A DNA stretch of 64,000 bases from Pseudomonas multiresinivorans (GTDB taxonomy: Bacteria > Pseudomonadota > Gammaproteobacteria > Pseudomonadales > Pseudomonadaceae), in NCBI RefSeq assembly GCF_012971725.1, contig NZ_CP048833.1:2294001-2358000 (forward strand). Direction: 5' to 3'. The notes beneath the pieces were generated by a model that saw only the letters and a program-made list of their open reading frames with translations, searched no databases and was not told the DNA's origin. The translations under genes were made by a program, and so were the position numbers. This document shows positions 41,837 through 50,326 of the stretch, piece after piece (the first letter of the stretch is position 1; each line of letters opens with the position of its first letter).

Positions 41837-43057
41837 TCACTTCTTGTTCCTGTCCGAGTCCTTGCCTTTGTCAGCTCCATCGCCACTGTCGATCAGGTCG
41901 TCCACCGGCGGCACATGGGTGGTGCTTTCCATGTGTACCGGATGCTCCAGCTGCTTGCTGAAGCGCTCCAGCGTGCCTTCGCTGGGTTCCGCGTCGCTGT
42001 CGAACACCGGCGGGCTGAGCATGTAGGCGGTGAGCAGTTTCGACAGCGCGGCCAGGCTGTCGATATGGGTACGTTCATATCCGTGGGTGGCGTCACAGCC
42101 AAAGGCCAGCAGCGCGGTGCGGATATCGTGGCCGGCGGTGATCGCCGATTGCGCATCGCTGTGGTAGTAGCGGAACAGGTCCCGGCGCACGGCGATCTCG
42201 TGGCGCTCGCCCAGCCGCAGCAGGTGCCGGGACAGGTGGAAATCGTAAGGCCCGCCGGAGTCCTGCAGCGCCACGCTGACCGCATGTTCGCTGGAGTTCT
42301 GCCCCTCGGCCACCGGCGCGATATCGATACCGACGAACTCGCTCACATCCCAGGGCAGCGCGCCGGCCGCACCGGAGCCGATTTCCTCGGTGATGGTGAA
42401 CAGCGGGTGGCAGTCGATCGGCGGTACCTGGCCGGCCTCGACGATGGCTTTGAGCGAGGCCAGCAGCGCGGCCACGCCGGCCTTGTCGTCGAGGTGGCGG
42501 GCGCTGATGTGGCCGCTCTCGGTGAACTCGGGCAGCGGGTCGAAGGCGACGAAATCGCCGATGGCCACGCCGATGGATTCGCTGTCGGCACGGCTGGCGG
42601 TGTAGGTGTCCAGGCGCAACTCGACGTGATCCCAGCTGATCGGCAGCGTATCCACCGCGGTGTTGAAGGCATGCCCGGAGGCCATCAGCGGCAGCACGCT
42701 GCCGCGGAATACGCCGTTCTCACAGAACACCGTTACGCGGCTGCCTTCGGCGAAGCGGCTCGACCAGCAGCCCACCGGCGCCAGGGCCAGGCGGCCGTTG
42801 GGCTTGATCTCGCGGACGATGGCGCCAATGGTGTCCAGGTGCGCCGAGACGGCGCGGTCCGGGCTCTTGCGTCGCCCCAGCAGGGTGGCGCGGATGGTCC
42901 CGCGTCGAGTCATCTCGAAGGGCACGCCGATCTCCTCCAGCCGTTCGGCGACGTAGCGCACGATGGTGTCGGTGAAACCGGTGGGGCTGGGGATGGCGAG
43001 CATTTCCAGCAGCACGCGCTGCAGGTAGTTGAGGTCGGGTTGTGGCAGTTGGGTCAT
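41837..43057 (-). CDS. NAGGN-system M42 family peptidase
   Basis: 406 residues of the M42 glutamyl-aminopeptidase/cellulase-like family. Zinc ligands and catalytic residues lie in SAHLDTIGAIV, HLDDKAGVAALLA, FTITEEIGSGA and the late CDATHGYERTH. It is the third gene of the osmolyte cluster and overlaps ngg by ATGA. In this system it is thought to degrade or process N-acetylglutaminylglutamine amide or an intermediate; its exact reaction is not settled. Confidence 0.9.
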   Translation of the reverse strand: MTQLPQPDLNYLQRVLLEMLAIPSPTGFTDTIVRYVAERLEEIGVPFEMTRRGTIRATLLGRRKSPDRAVSAHLDTIGAIVREIKPNGRLALAPVGCWSSRFAEGSRVTVFCENGVFRGSVLPLMASGHAFNTAVDTLPISWDHVELRLDTYTASRADSESIGVAIGDFVAFDPLPEFTESGHISARHLDDKAGVAALLASLKAIVEAGQVPPIDCHPLFTITEEIGSGAAGALPWDVSEFVGIDIAPVAEGQNSSEHAVSVALQDSGGPYDFHLSRHLLRLGERHEIAVRRDLFRYYHSDAQSAITAGHDIRTALLAFGCDATHGYERTHIDSLAALSKLLTAYMLSPPVFDSDAEPSEGTLERFSKQLEHPVHMESTTHVPPVDDLIDSGDGADKGKDSDRNKK

Positions 43058-44853
43058 GCCGGGGCCTCTTCGTTGGCGTGAGGCTGATCACGGTTGTCGC
43101 GATGCAGGAGTTCGCGGCTCAGCGGGAAGAGCAGGTCGACGAAGCGCTCGGCGGTCGGCTGCGGCTCGTGGTTGGCCAGGCCGGGGCGCTCGTTGGCTTC
43201 GATGATCACGTAGTCCGCCTGGTCGGCCTCGGTGACCAGCAGATCGAGGCCGGTGACCGGGATTTCCAGCGCTCGCGCCGCGCGGATGGCGGCGTCGGCC
43301 AGGGCCGGGTGCAGGCGCTCGGTGACGTCTTCCAGGGTGCCGCCGGTGTGCAGGTTGGCCGTTCGGCGTACGGCCAGGCGCTGGCCGCTGGGCAGCACGT
43401 CGTCGTAGCTGAAGCCGGCGGCGGCCAGGGTGCGCTCGGTCTCGCCGTCCAGCGGGATGCGGCTTTCGCCACCGGTCGCGGCCTGGCGCCGGCGGCTCTG
43501 CGCCTCGATCAGCTTACGGATGCTGTGCCGACCATCGCCGATCACCTCGGCGGGGCGGCGAATGGCGGCGGCCACCACCTCGTAGCCGATCACCACGATG
43601 CGCAGGTCATTGCCGGGGTGGTAGCTCTCGAGGATGACGCGGGTATCGAACTGCTTCGCGTGGGCGATGGCGCTCTCCACTTCCTCGGCCGTGCGCAGGT
43701 CCACGGCGACACCCTGGCCCTGTTCGCCGTCCACCGGCTTGACCACCAGTGCGCCGTGTTCTTCGAGGAATGCGGCGTTGTCTTCGGCGCTAGTGGCCAG
43801 GCGTTGCTGCGGCTGGCGCAGGCCGGCGCGGTCGAGGGCGCGGTGGGTGAGGGTCTTGTCCTGGCACAGGCTCATGCTGACGGCGCTGGTGAGGTCGCAC
43901 AGCGACTCGCGGCAGCGGATGCGCCGGCCACCCTGGGTGAGGGTGAAGAGGCCGGCGTCGGCGTCCTGTACCTGCACTTCGATGCCGCGTCGATGGGCCT
44001 CGTCGACGATGATCTTCGCGTAGGGATTGAGTCCCTTTTCCGGGCCGGGGCCAAGGAACAGCGACTGGTTGATGCCGTTCTTGCACTTCACTGCGAAGGT
44101 CGGCAGCTCGCGGAAGCGCAGTTTGCGGTACAGCGACTTGGCCTGCTGGTTGCCGTGCAGCACCGACAGGTCCAGATAGGCCAGGCCGCGGCTCATGAAG
44201 TGCTCGATCAGGTGGCGTACCAGCGCTTCGCCGACGCCGGGCCGGCTGGACTGCGGGTCCACCGCCAGGCACCAGAGGCTGGAGCCGCCTTCCGGGTCGC
44301 GGAAGGCCTTGGCGTGGTTGATGCCCATGACGGTGCCGATCACCGTGCCGGTCTCGGCGTCTTCTGCCAGCCAGTAGGCCGGGCCGCCCTGGTGGCGCGG
44401 CGTGACGTTGGAGGGGTCGACCGGCAGCATGCCGCGCGACAGGTAGAGGCGGTTGATCGCCGTCCAGTCGTCGTCGCTGTGCACGCGGCGGATGCGGAAG
44501 CCGCGGAAGGGTCGGCGCGCCGGGCGGTAGTCGGTGAACCACAGGCGCAGCGCGTCCGAGGGGTCGAGGAAGAGTTGCTGCGGGGCGTGGGACAGCACCT
44601 GTTGTGGCGCGGCGACGTAGAGGGCAATGTCGCGCTCGCCGGGTTGTTCGTTGAGCAACTCGGCGGCCAGCTTGTCCGGGCTGGAGAAGGTATGGCCGAT
44701 CAGCAGGCGGCCCCAGCCGCATTGGAGGATCAGCGGGCCGTGGCTTTCCGCGTGGTCGCCGGCGAAGCGCGCCTGCAGCCTTTCGTAGGTCGGCGTCTGG
44801 CCGCGCAGCAGCCTCTGGTTGTGGGGATGGGGCAGGTTGGAATGGGGTTTCAT
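43054..44853 (-). CDS. ngg: N-acetylglutaminylglutamine synthetase (GNAT plus ATP-grasp)
   Basis: 599 residues from the ATG at 44853 with AGGGAG upstream; an ATG at 44874 in frame is an alternative. Residues about 90-260 form a GNAT acetyltransferase (VGEALVRHLIEHFMSRGLAYLDL). Residues about 290-580 form an ATP-grasp ligase (KPVDGEQGQGVAVDL, IIEANERPGL). The fused enzyme makes the acetylated dipeptide of glutamine used as an osmolyte. Coupled to the M42 peptidase downstream; asnO lies 70 bp upstream. Confidence 0.92.
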   Translation of the reverse strand: MKPHSNLPHPHNQRLLRGQTPTYERLQARFAGDHAESHGPLILQCGWGRLLIGHTFSSPDKLAAELLNEQPGERDIALYVAAPQQVLSHAPQQLFLDPSDALRLWFTDYRPARRPFRGFRIRRVHSDDDWTAINRLYLSRGMLPVDPSNVTPRHQGGPAYWLAEDAETGTVIGTVMGINHAKAFRDPEGGSSLWCLAVDPQSSRPGVGEALVRHLIEHFMSRGLAYLDLSVLHGNQQAKSLYRKLRFRELPTFAVKCKNGINQSLFLGPGPEKGLNPYAKIIVDEAHRRGIEVQVQDADAGLFTLTQGGRRIRCRESLCDLTSAVSMSLCQDKTLTHRALDRAGLRQPQQRLATSAEDNAAFLEEHGALVVKPVDGEQGQGVAVDLRTAEEVESAIAHAKQFDTRVILESYHPGNDLRIVVIGYEVVAAAIRRPAEVIGDGRHSIRKLIEAQSRRRQAATGGESRIPLDGETERTLAAAGFSYDDVLPSGQRLAVRRTANLHTGGTLEDVTERLHPALADAAIRAARALEIPVTGLDLLVTEADQADYVIIEANERPGLANHEPQPTAERFVDLLFPLSRELLHRDNRDQPHANEEAPA

Positions 44854-44894
44854 CTTGCGCTCCCTGATAAGCATCTGTCCTGGGCTGTGGGAAA

Positions 44895-44918
44895 GGCGGC
44901 GCCACGCACGGCGCCGCC
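44895..44918 (-). repeat. Intercistronic hairpin between asnO and ngg
   Basis: GGCGGCGCC / GGCGCCGCC, a perfect 9-bp stem around ACGCAC, right after the asnO stop. It has only TTTCCC after it, so it may stabilise or partly attenuate. Confidence 0.6.
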
Positions 44919-44923
44919 GGGCT

Positions 44924-46693
44924 CTAGAGGCCCTGTTCCGTCAGCCAGAGATTGAGGGCCGCCAACTGCCACAACTTGGAACCGCGCAGCGGAGTGAGGT
45001 CGCTCGCCGGGTCGCTGAGCAGGCGGTCGAACATCGCCGTCTCGAACAGTCCACGGTCCTGGCTCGGGTCCAGCAGCAATTCACTGACCCAGGCGCGGGT
45101 ATTGCCTTGCAGGTGCTTGAGGCCGGGCACCGGGAAGTAACCCTTGGGCCGGTCGATCACCTCGCTGGGGATGACCTTGCGCGCGGCAGCCTTGAGCACC
45201 TGCTTGCCGCCGTCGCCGAGCTTGAAGCGCGACGGGATGCGCGCCGACAGTTCCGCGACGCGGTAGTCGAGGAACGGCACGCGGGCTTCCAGGCCCCAGG
45301 CCATGGTCATGTTGTCGACGCGCTTGACCGGGTCGTCCACCAGCATGATGGTGCTGTCCAGGCGCAATGCCTTGTCCACCGGGTCTTCCGCGCCGGGCTG
45401 GGCGAAGTGGTCGCGGACGAATTCGCTGGCCACGTCCTCGACCCGCATCGCCTCGCGTACGGTGTCCAGGTACTCGCCGTGGCTGCGATCGAAGAAGGCC
45501 GCGCGGTAGGCCTGCAGCGGGTCCTTCGCGCCGGCCACTTTCGGGTACCAGTGGTAGCCGGCGAACAGCTCGTCGGCGCCCTGGCCGCTCTGCACCACCT
45601 TGCAGTGCTTGGAGACTTCCCGGGAGAGCAGGTAGAAGGCGATGCAATCGTGGCTGACCATCGGCTCGCTCATGGCGCGGAAGGCCGCCGGCAGTTGCGA
45701 GATAACTTCGTTCTCGTCGATGCGCAGTTGGTGGTGGCGGGTGCCATAGCGTTTCGCGATCAGGTCCGAGTACTGGAATTCGTCGCCGCGCTCGCCGCCG
45801 GCATCCTCGAAGCCGATGGAGAAGGTCAGCAGGTCCTCGACGCCGGCCTCGTGGAGCAGGCCGACCAGCAGGCTGGAATCGACGCCGCCGGAGAGCAGCA
45901 CGCCGACTTCGCGAGCAGCGCGCTGGCGCACGCTCACGGCATCGCGCAGGCTGCTCAGCAGGCGGTCTTCCCAGTCGTCCAGGGTCAGCTCGCGCTCATC
46001 GGGCAGCGGGCCGTAGTCCAGGGTCCACCAGCGCTGGCGCTCGGTATGGCCGTCGGCGTCGATGGTCATCCAGGTGGCCGGCGGCAGCTTCTGCACTTCG
46101 GCCAGCAGAGTGCGTGGCGCGGGAACCACGGCGTGGAAGTTGAGGTAGTGGTTGAGCGCCACCGGGTCCAGCGCCGGGTCGATGTCGCCGCCCTTCAACA
46201 GCGCTGGCAGGCTGGAAGCGAAGCGCAGGCGCTTGCCGGTCTGCGACAGGTACAGCGGCTTGATGCCGAGGCGGTCGCGGGCGATGAACAGGCGCCGTTT
46301 GTCGCGTTCCCAGATGGCGAAAGCGAACATGCCATTGAGGCGGGGCAATAGTTGTTCACCCCAGGCGTGGTATCCCTTCAGGAGTACTTCGGTGTCGCCT
46401 CCGGAAAAGAAGCGGTACCCAAGGGCTTCCAGCTCGCCGCGCAGTTCGGGGTAGTTGTAGATTGCCCCGTTGAACACCAGCGACAGGCCCAGCGAGGTGT
46501 CAATCATCGGCTGACCGGATGCTTCGGCCAGGTCCATGATCTTCAGCCGCCGATGGCCCAGGGCCAGGGGACCTTCGCTATGGAAACCCCAGGCATCGGG
46601 TCCTCGCGGTGCGAGGTGATGAGTGATGCGTTCGACTGCGGCAAGGTCCGCAGCCTGGTTATCGAAACGTAGTTCTCCTGCAATTCCGCACAT
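44924..46693 (-). CDS. asnO: N-acetylglutaminylglutamine amidotransferase (AsnB-like)
   Basis: 589 residues of the class-II glutamine amidotransferase/asparagine synthetase family. Cys2 follows the initiator Met (MCGIAG) as catalytic nucleophile, and the synthetase domain has LLSGGVDSSLLVG. It amidates the NAGGN precursor; such osmolyte genes respond to salt. The start has no visible Shine-Dalgarno, and only 30 bp separate it from the prophage integrase stop, so its native promoter has probably been displaced. Confidence 0.93.
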   Translation of the reverse strand: MCGIAGELRFDNQAADLAAVERITHHLAPRGPDAWGFHSEGPLALGHRRLKIMDLAEASGQPMIDTSLGLSLVFNGAIYNYPELRGELEALGYRFFSGGDTEVLLKGYHAWGEQLLPRLNGMFAFAIWERDKRRLFIARDRLGIKPLYLSQTGKRLRFASSLPALLKGGDIDPALDPVALNHYLNFHAVVPAPRTLLAEVQKLPPATWMTIDADGHTERQRWWTLDYGPLPDERELTLDDWEDRLLSSLRDAVSVRQRAAREVGVLLSGGVDSSLLVGLLHEAGVEDLLTFSIGFEDAGGERGDEFQYSDLIAKRYGTRHHQLRIDENEVISQLPAAFRAMSEPMVSHDCIAFYLLSREVSKHCKVVQSGQGADELFAGYHWYPKVAGAKDPLQAYRAAFFDRSHGEYLDTVREAMRVEDVASEFVRDHFAQPGAEDPVDKALRLDSTIMLVDDPVKRVDNMTMAWGLEARVPFLDYRVAELSARIPSRFKLGDGGKQVLKAAARKVIPSEVIDRPKGYFPVPGLKHLQGNTRAWVSELLLDPSQDRGLFETAMFDRLLSDPASDLTPLRGSKLWQLAALNLWLTEQGL

Positions 46694-46722
46694 AGTACTG
46701 TGGGCCCAGTAAAATCAGGGCC
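46694..46722. other. Probable attachment-site region (attL)
   Basis: This is all that separates the asnO start from the int stop, so the junction between phage and chromosome must be here or within the flanking gene ends. It contains the interrupted dyad TACTG-GGCCCA-CAGTA, which could be the crossover core. There is no tRNA here. Which bases are duplicated at the right end cannot be seen. Confidence 0.4.
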
Positions 46723-47907
46723 TCAGTCCTCCTTAGCTTTCCTCCGTACCAAATTCGTACCAGTTTTCAGCTTTTCCATCTCGCTCCAGTCGGACGTCGA
46801 GTTGAGCCACTTGGCGTAAGTCGAAAGCAGAACTGGCACGCTGTGGCCGAGCTGCGAGGCGATGAAAGCCGGATTCATCCCGGCCATCAGGCACATCGTC
46901 GCGTAGGTGTGGCGAGTGTCATACGTCCTGCGCTGACGCATGCCGAGCTTCCGCAAGGCGTCGCGCCAGTAGCGTTTCGGGCCGGTCTCCGACTTGATGT
47001 ACAGGTCGGAGCGTTCTGCCTTCAGGCTGGGAGCAAACACGTAATCCGATCTCGCCGCAGTCAGCGGCCTAGCTTGTTCGAGGGCATGCAGCGCGCGATC
47101 GTTCAACAAAACTTCCCGAACGGTCTTCGTCTTGGTTCGTTCATGGATCTTGCCGCGGAGTTGGATTCGGCAGACCTTGGCCCTCCTGGCGCGTGTATCT
47201 ACCTCGTCCCAGCGAAGCGCCATCGCCTCGCCCGGGCGCATACCTGTGTAGAACAGGAACTCGAACAGGCAGGCGTAGATTTGCTGCAGACCTGTAGCCA
47301 CCTCATAGAGCTTGGCGATGATCAGGTCTGCTTCTTCCTGCGTGAATGGATCCAACTCACGCTTTGGAACCTTTGCCACAGGGACGGATATTGTCGGGTC
47401 GCGTTGCACGACCTCTTCCTTCATGGCCTGCTTGAACAGGCATGTCACTACGCGGACGACATTCTTTCTGCGGCTCGGCGATGGCCATTTCGTCGTAGCG
47501 ACGATGCGTCGAATCATGGTCGCTGGGATCTGGTCCATTGGCAGTTGTGCCAGGTGTGGAATCCAGTAGCGCTGGAGGGAGATTCGATAGCCTTTGCGAG
47601 TGGCGTCGACAACTTCTAGCGAGTCGAGCCATTCCTGGGCGTATTCAAAGAAGGTTTGGCGGGCGGTGGAAGGAAGGTGCGCACGGGATGAAGGGAAGAA
47701 CTCAAGATACTTCTCGTGTGTCAATACACCCATCTTGGCGTACTGAACTACCTGAGTACGTAGAGCTGCTGCCGCTGCGATTCCTTTCTGGGTCGGTGGG
47801 TAGGCAAGCGTTTCGCAACGTCGGCGCTTTCCCCATTGGAAGCGAATTCTGACTGATTGGCCGATGACTTCGACGCCGGTCGGCAGGTCCAGAGGCTTTC
47901 TAGCCAC
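46723..47907 (-). CDS. int: Phage tyrosine integrase
   Basis: 394 residues. An N-terminal arm-binding domain (GVEVIGQSVRIRFQWGKRRRCETL) is followed by the core-binding domain and the catalytic domain, with Arg in TGMRPGEAMALRW, the H-x-x-R box TRHTYA, a His in LGHSVPVL and the nucleophile Tyr in STYAKWL. It carries out site-specific integration and, with an excisionase, excision. It is the last gene of the leftward operon and its 5' end overlaps the probable xis by 160 bp. Confidence 0.95.
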   Translation of the reverse strand: MARKPLDLPTGVEVIGQSVRIRFQWGKRRRCETLAYPPTQKGIAAAAALRTQVVQYAKMGVLTHEKYLEFFPSSRAHLPSTARQTFFEYAQEWLDSLEVVDATRKGYRISLQRYWIPHLAQLPMDQIPATMIRRIVATTKWPSPSRRKNVVRVVTCLFKQAMKEEVVQRDPTISVPVAKVPKRELDPFTQEEADLIIAKLYEVATGLQQIYACLFEFLFYTGMRPGEAMALRWDEVDTRARRAKVCRIQLRGKIHERTKTKTVREVLLNDRALHALEQARPLTAARSDYVFAPSLKAERSDLYIKSETGPKRYWRDALRKLGMRQRRTYDTRHTYATMCLMAGMNPAFIASQLGHSVPVLLSTYAKWLNSTSDWSEMEKLKTGTNLVRRKAKED

Positions 47908-48086
47908 TCGTCATACCTCCTTTTGCTGTAGATGATTCGGCCGTCTATCTTCGCCCAAACCCATGCCGGGATGATCTTGCGCTCGCGCTTTCTCTGCAGC
48001 GCTTTGGCAGTGGTTCCGATCAGCTCGGCCATCCTTTTCTCGGTGACTTTATCGACCTCATCAATGAGGTTCTCTGCTGCGCTCAT
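47748..48086 (-). CDS. Probable excisionase/AlpA-like DNA-binding protein
   Basis: 112 residues. The first about 65 residues look like an excisionase winged helix (TEKRMAELIGTTAKALQRKR, ...IPAWVWAKIDGRIIYSKRRYDEWLESL). The remaining tail is basic and reads through the start of int in another frame, so it is probably not under separate selection. Position directly upstream of int supports Xis. The ATG at 48086 is the only good start. Confidence 0.72.
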   Translation of the reverse strand: MSAAENLIDEVDKVTEKRMAELIGTTAKALQRKRERKIIPAWVWAKIDGRIIYSKRRYDEWLESLWTCRPASKSSANQSEFASNGESADVAKRLPTHRPRKESQRQQLYVLR

Positions 48087-48133
48087 GGCAATACCTCATC
48101 TATCCGCAGTGCGGAGGTGTGAGTGGGGTAGGG

Positions 48134-48622
48134 TTAGGCTGCGTGACTAAGGTCGACGTACAGGCCAAGTCCAGATCGCTGTAGTGCAGCTTTCGCGCGT
48201 TCACCGCGGGCCAGAAGCACGACGCCGTGCCCAGGCGACCCGCCGATACTTCCATCAGGCCTGATGAACTTCGTCTTGCCGCGCGGGAAGAGCATCGCGT
48301 CAGCCTTTACGGCATGTTCATGGAACCAGGCGGCGCTGGTGTAGGCGCGGACGATGGCAATGCCGTTGCCGTGGTCCAGGAACTTCTCCAGCCACGGCAC
48401 GTGCCCATTCCTTCCGCCGAATGGTGGGTTCATGAATACGAACCCATCCCAAGGCTGTGCCAGGCCGTCATCGCTGATGGTGAACACGCGGTCAGCCGGA
48501 ACCCAGTGCGATGCGCCTGGACTGCAGGGGTCGAGATCAAAGCGCTCGCCAATCGCCTGCAGCATGTCCGGCGGCGTATACCAGTCATCTGAGTGGCCAA
48601 TGCAGGGTTCGTGCTCGCTCAT
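48134..48622 (-). CDS. Phage DNA N-6-adenine methyltransferase
   Basis: 162 residues of the phage Dam family, with the target part SDDWYTPPDMLQAIGERFDLDPCSP and the catalytic FMNPPFGG (NPPF) motif. The SAM-binding pocket is of the family's compact type. It methylates adenine in phage DNA and may protect against restriction or change regulation. The start overlaps the upstream gene stop by ATGA. Confidence 0.9.
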   Translation of the reverse strand: MSEHEPCIGHSDDWYTPPDMLQAIGERFDLDPCSPGASHWVPADRVFTISDDGLAQPWDGFVFMNPPFGGRNGHVPWLEKFLDHGNGIAIVRAYTSAAWFHEHAVKADAMLFPRGKTKFIRPDGSIGGSPGHGVVLLARGERAKAALQRSGLGLYVDLSHAA

Positions 48623-49092
48623 CTCCCGCCTCCTTCCAGGGCTGCGTCGATTGCAGCGTCGATATCTGGATACTTCCTATCGCCGCGAAGGTTATAGGCG
48701 TATGGGTTTATTGGCTTGAAATAGCACATGAACTGCCAGCCTTTGCCGGAGACGTAGGCTGTGCACCGAATCGCTTGGTACCGCTCGGCGTCCTTGCTCA
48801 ATCCGTCGATCAGAGCAAGCCGTTCAGACACTCTGGTATCCCGCGCCTCCTCAAGATCGGTGACATGACCGCGCAGCAGCTCCACCTCGGCAATCAGCTC
48901 CAGAACTGCTGCGGGGTTGGCTGCCTTGATGAAGTTACGATTCGCCTTCTCGTCAGAGCCGAAGCATTCGCAGATCACCCAGCCGCTGTTGAGTTGATCG
49001 CTGTCCGCAATGACACTTTGGGCTGCGTCAGTCGTCCACGGCCCCGGCGTAGCCCGCTCCGCCAGCTCCTTCAGCTTGGTTAGGTCGGTCAT
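48619..49092 (-). CDS. Ea22-like phage early protein
   Basis: 157 residues. MTDLTKLKELAERATPGPW and FIKAANPAAVLELIAEVELL are recurring parts of Ea22-like proteins of lambdoid early operons; a coiled coil follows (LLRGHVTDLEEARD). Function unknown. Start 49092 chosen because it overlaps the previous stop (ATGA); an upstream in-frame Met lies in another gene. Confidence 0.75.
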   Translation of the reverse strand: MTDLTKLKELAERATPGPWTTDAAQSVIADSDQLNSGWVICECFGSDEKANRNFIKAANPAAVLELIAEVELLRGHVTDLEEARDTRVSERLALIDGLSKDAERYQAIRCTAYVSGKGWQFMCYFKPINPYAYNLRGDRKYPDIDAAIDAALEGGGR

Positions 49093-49292
49093 GCGTGCGT
49101 ACCTCGCAGTCCTGTTGCGACCCAGTAGGGAGTTCCGTTGCACTCAACCAGCCCTTTGCGCTTGAGCCGATTAAGGGCTTTGCTGATCGTCGGCCTGTCC
49201 TCACCAATGGCGTGACGCATTGCCCAGGCGGTAGATCCTTGAATCTTGCGCAGGTGCTTAAGCACCTTGGCGTCGATAGGATTGTCGGTCAT
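49089..49292 (-). CDS. Small winged-helix DNA-binding protein
   Basis: 67 residues with a MarR/IclR-like winged-helix pattern: AKVLKHLRKIQGSTAWAMRH, GEDRPTISKALNRLKRKGLV and a wing CNGTPYWVAT. Possibly a phage regulator. It overlaps the next gene by 4 bp. Confidence 0.7.
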   Translation of the reverse strand: MTDNPIDAKVLKHLRKIQGSTAWAMRHAIGEDRPTISKALNRLKRKGLVECNGTPYWVATGLRGTHA

Positions 49293-49294
49293 GG

Positions 49295-49570
49295 CTACTT
49301 CACCTCTATTCCGGCTTGCTGGAGGACGTCTGCTACCGCTCCGGCTTGGTAGAGTGGAAGGTCGGTCTTGTGATCAACCTCATGCGGATATACCTCTGCC
49401 GGCAGCTCCACCTTCAGAGCCGCGCGGCTGGCTTGCCAGGCTTTCCATGCCGTTGCTACGACATAGAAGCCATAGTGACCATTAGGTCCTTTCTTGAGCG
49501 GATTGCCGCTTCCTACGTCAACGAAATGACTGGAAGCCCACGCTTCAAACGCTTCTCGAATTCCAGACAT
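49295..49570 (-). CDS. Small phage protein of unknown function
   Basis: 91 residues from the ATG at 49570 (49585 also in frame). The part REAFEAWASSH...YGFYVVATAWKAWQAS is common to phage early proteins with a W-x-A-W-QA-S-R motif. Function unknown. About 130 bp before it (49571-49699) are noncoding. Confidence 0.65.
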   Translation of the reverse strand: MSGIREAFEAWASSHFVDVGSGNPLKKGPNGHYGFYVVATAWKAWQASRAALKVELPAEVYPHEVDHKTDLPLYQAGAVADVLQQAGIEVK

Positions 49571-49699
49571 GCGAATGCCTCCCATACGGGTGTGCGGTTA
49601 AGGGGAAATAGGTGGCGGGTATGCTGATGCTGAATCGCCACTTTTATGAAGAGAAACCCAGCAGCTAAGCGGGTTAGAGGTTGGTGCTGGGGTGGCTGG

Positions 49700-50326
49700 T
49701 TAGGGGTGGAGGAGGGTGCTCAGCTCGTCTGCTAGCTTCACGTCGACGTTACCTGTCTCTCGCATCCCTTTCAGGCTGAGCACGGGTTCCGATTTCTCCG
49801 CTAGGCGCAGGATTGACTCGACCGCACTGCGCAACAGCCCCTCGCTCACCGCCTTGCCGTTGATGCGCACTCCAGCCTGGAACGCTTCGAATACGCAGTG
49901 AGTCATGAAGTCTGTATAACCGCCTACGCCGTGGTGATGGCGCTTCATCTTGTAGATGCTGAACAAGCGTTCGAACTCGGCATGCTCATCAACCACCACC
50001 CTTGCGCGCAGGGTTGCGACTTCCTCCAGCGCCGCATCACGGTCGCGCTCAAGCTCTGCGATTCCAGCAGAAAGGTAGCCGTCGAGTTCCTTCGTCGTGT
50101 CACGCTTCCGCCAAGCCTCAGCAAAGTGCCGGGTCATCATCCCCATCATGCGATGCTCAAGTGTGTCAGCGCGGCCGTGCGCAGCTGCGACTTCCTCCCT
50201 GAGCGCCTGGGCCTCGGCTTCGAGCTTGGCGTAGTGCTCATGCAGCACGAACGAACCTTCAGGGTCTGGCCGCATGTTGTAGCCGACGATGGTGTTCTCA
50301 GGCTCCCAGCGCTTTACGTCACTCAT
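49700..50326 (-). CDS. Coiled-coil phage early protein
   Basis: 208 residues. Residues 1-25 (VKRWEPENTIVGYNMRPDPEGSF) precede two coiled coils (HYAKLEAEAQALREEVAAAHGRADTLEHR and ELERDRDAALEEVATLRARV) and a C-terminal globular part. It overlaps the end of the upstream 426-residue gene by 8 to 11 bp (ATG 50326 or 50329). Ea22-type family by appearance; function unknown. Confidence 0.7.
   Translation of the reverse strand: MSDVKRWEPENTIVGYNMRPDPEGSFVLHEHYAKLEAEAQALREEVAAAHGRADTLEHRMMGMMTRHFAEAWRKRDTTKELDGYLSAGIAELERDRDAALEEVATLRARVVVDEHAEFERLFSIYKMKRHHHGVGGYTDFMTHCVFEAFQAGVRINGKAVSEGLLRSAVESILRLAEKSEPVLSLKGMRETGNVDVKLADELSTLLHP

Noticed and set aside
43042..44955. 637-codon open frame on the plus strand over the ngg gene
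   Set aside because: It mirrors ngg in a high-GC region, has low-complexity Val/Gly/Ala/Gln composition and no domain; the minus-strand gene is certain.
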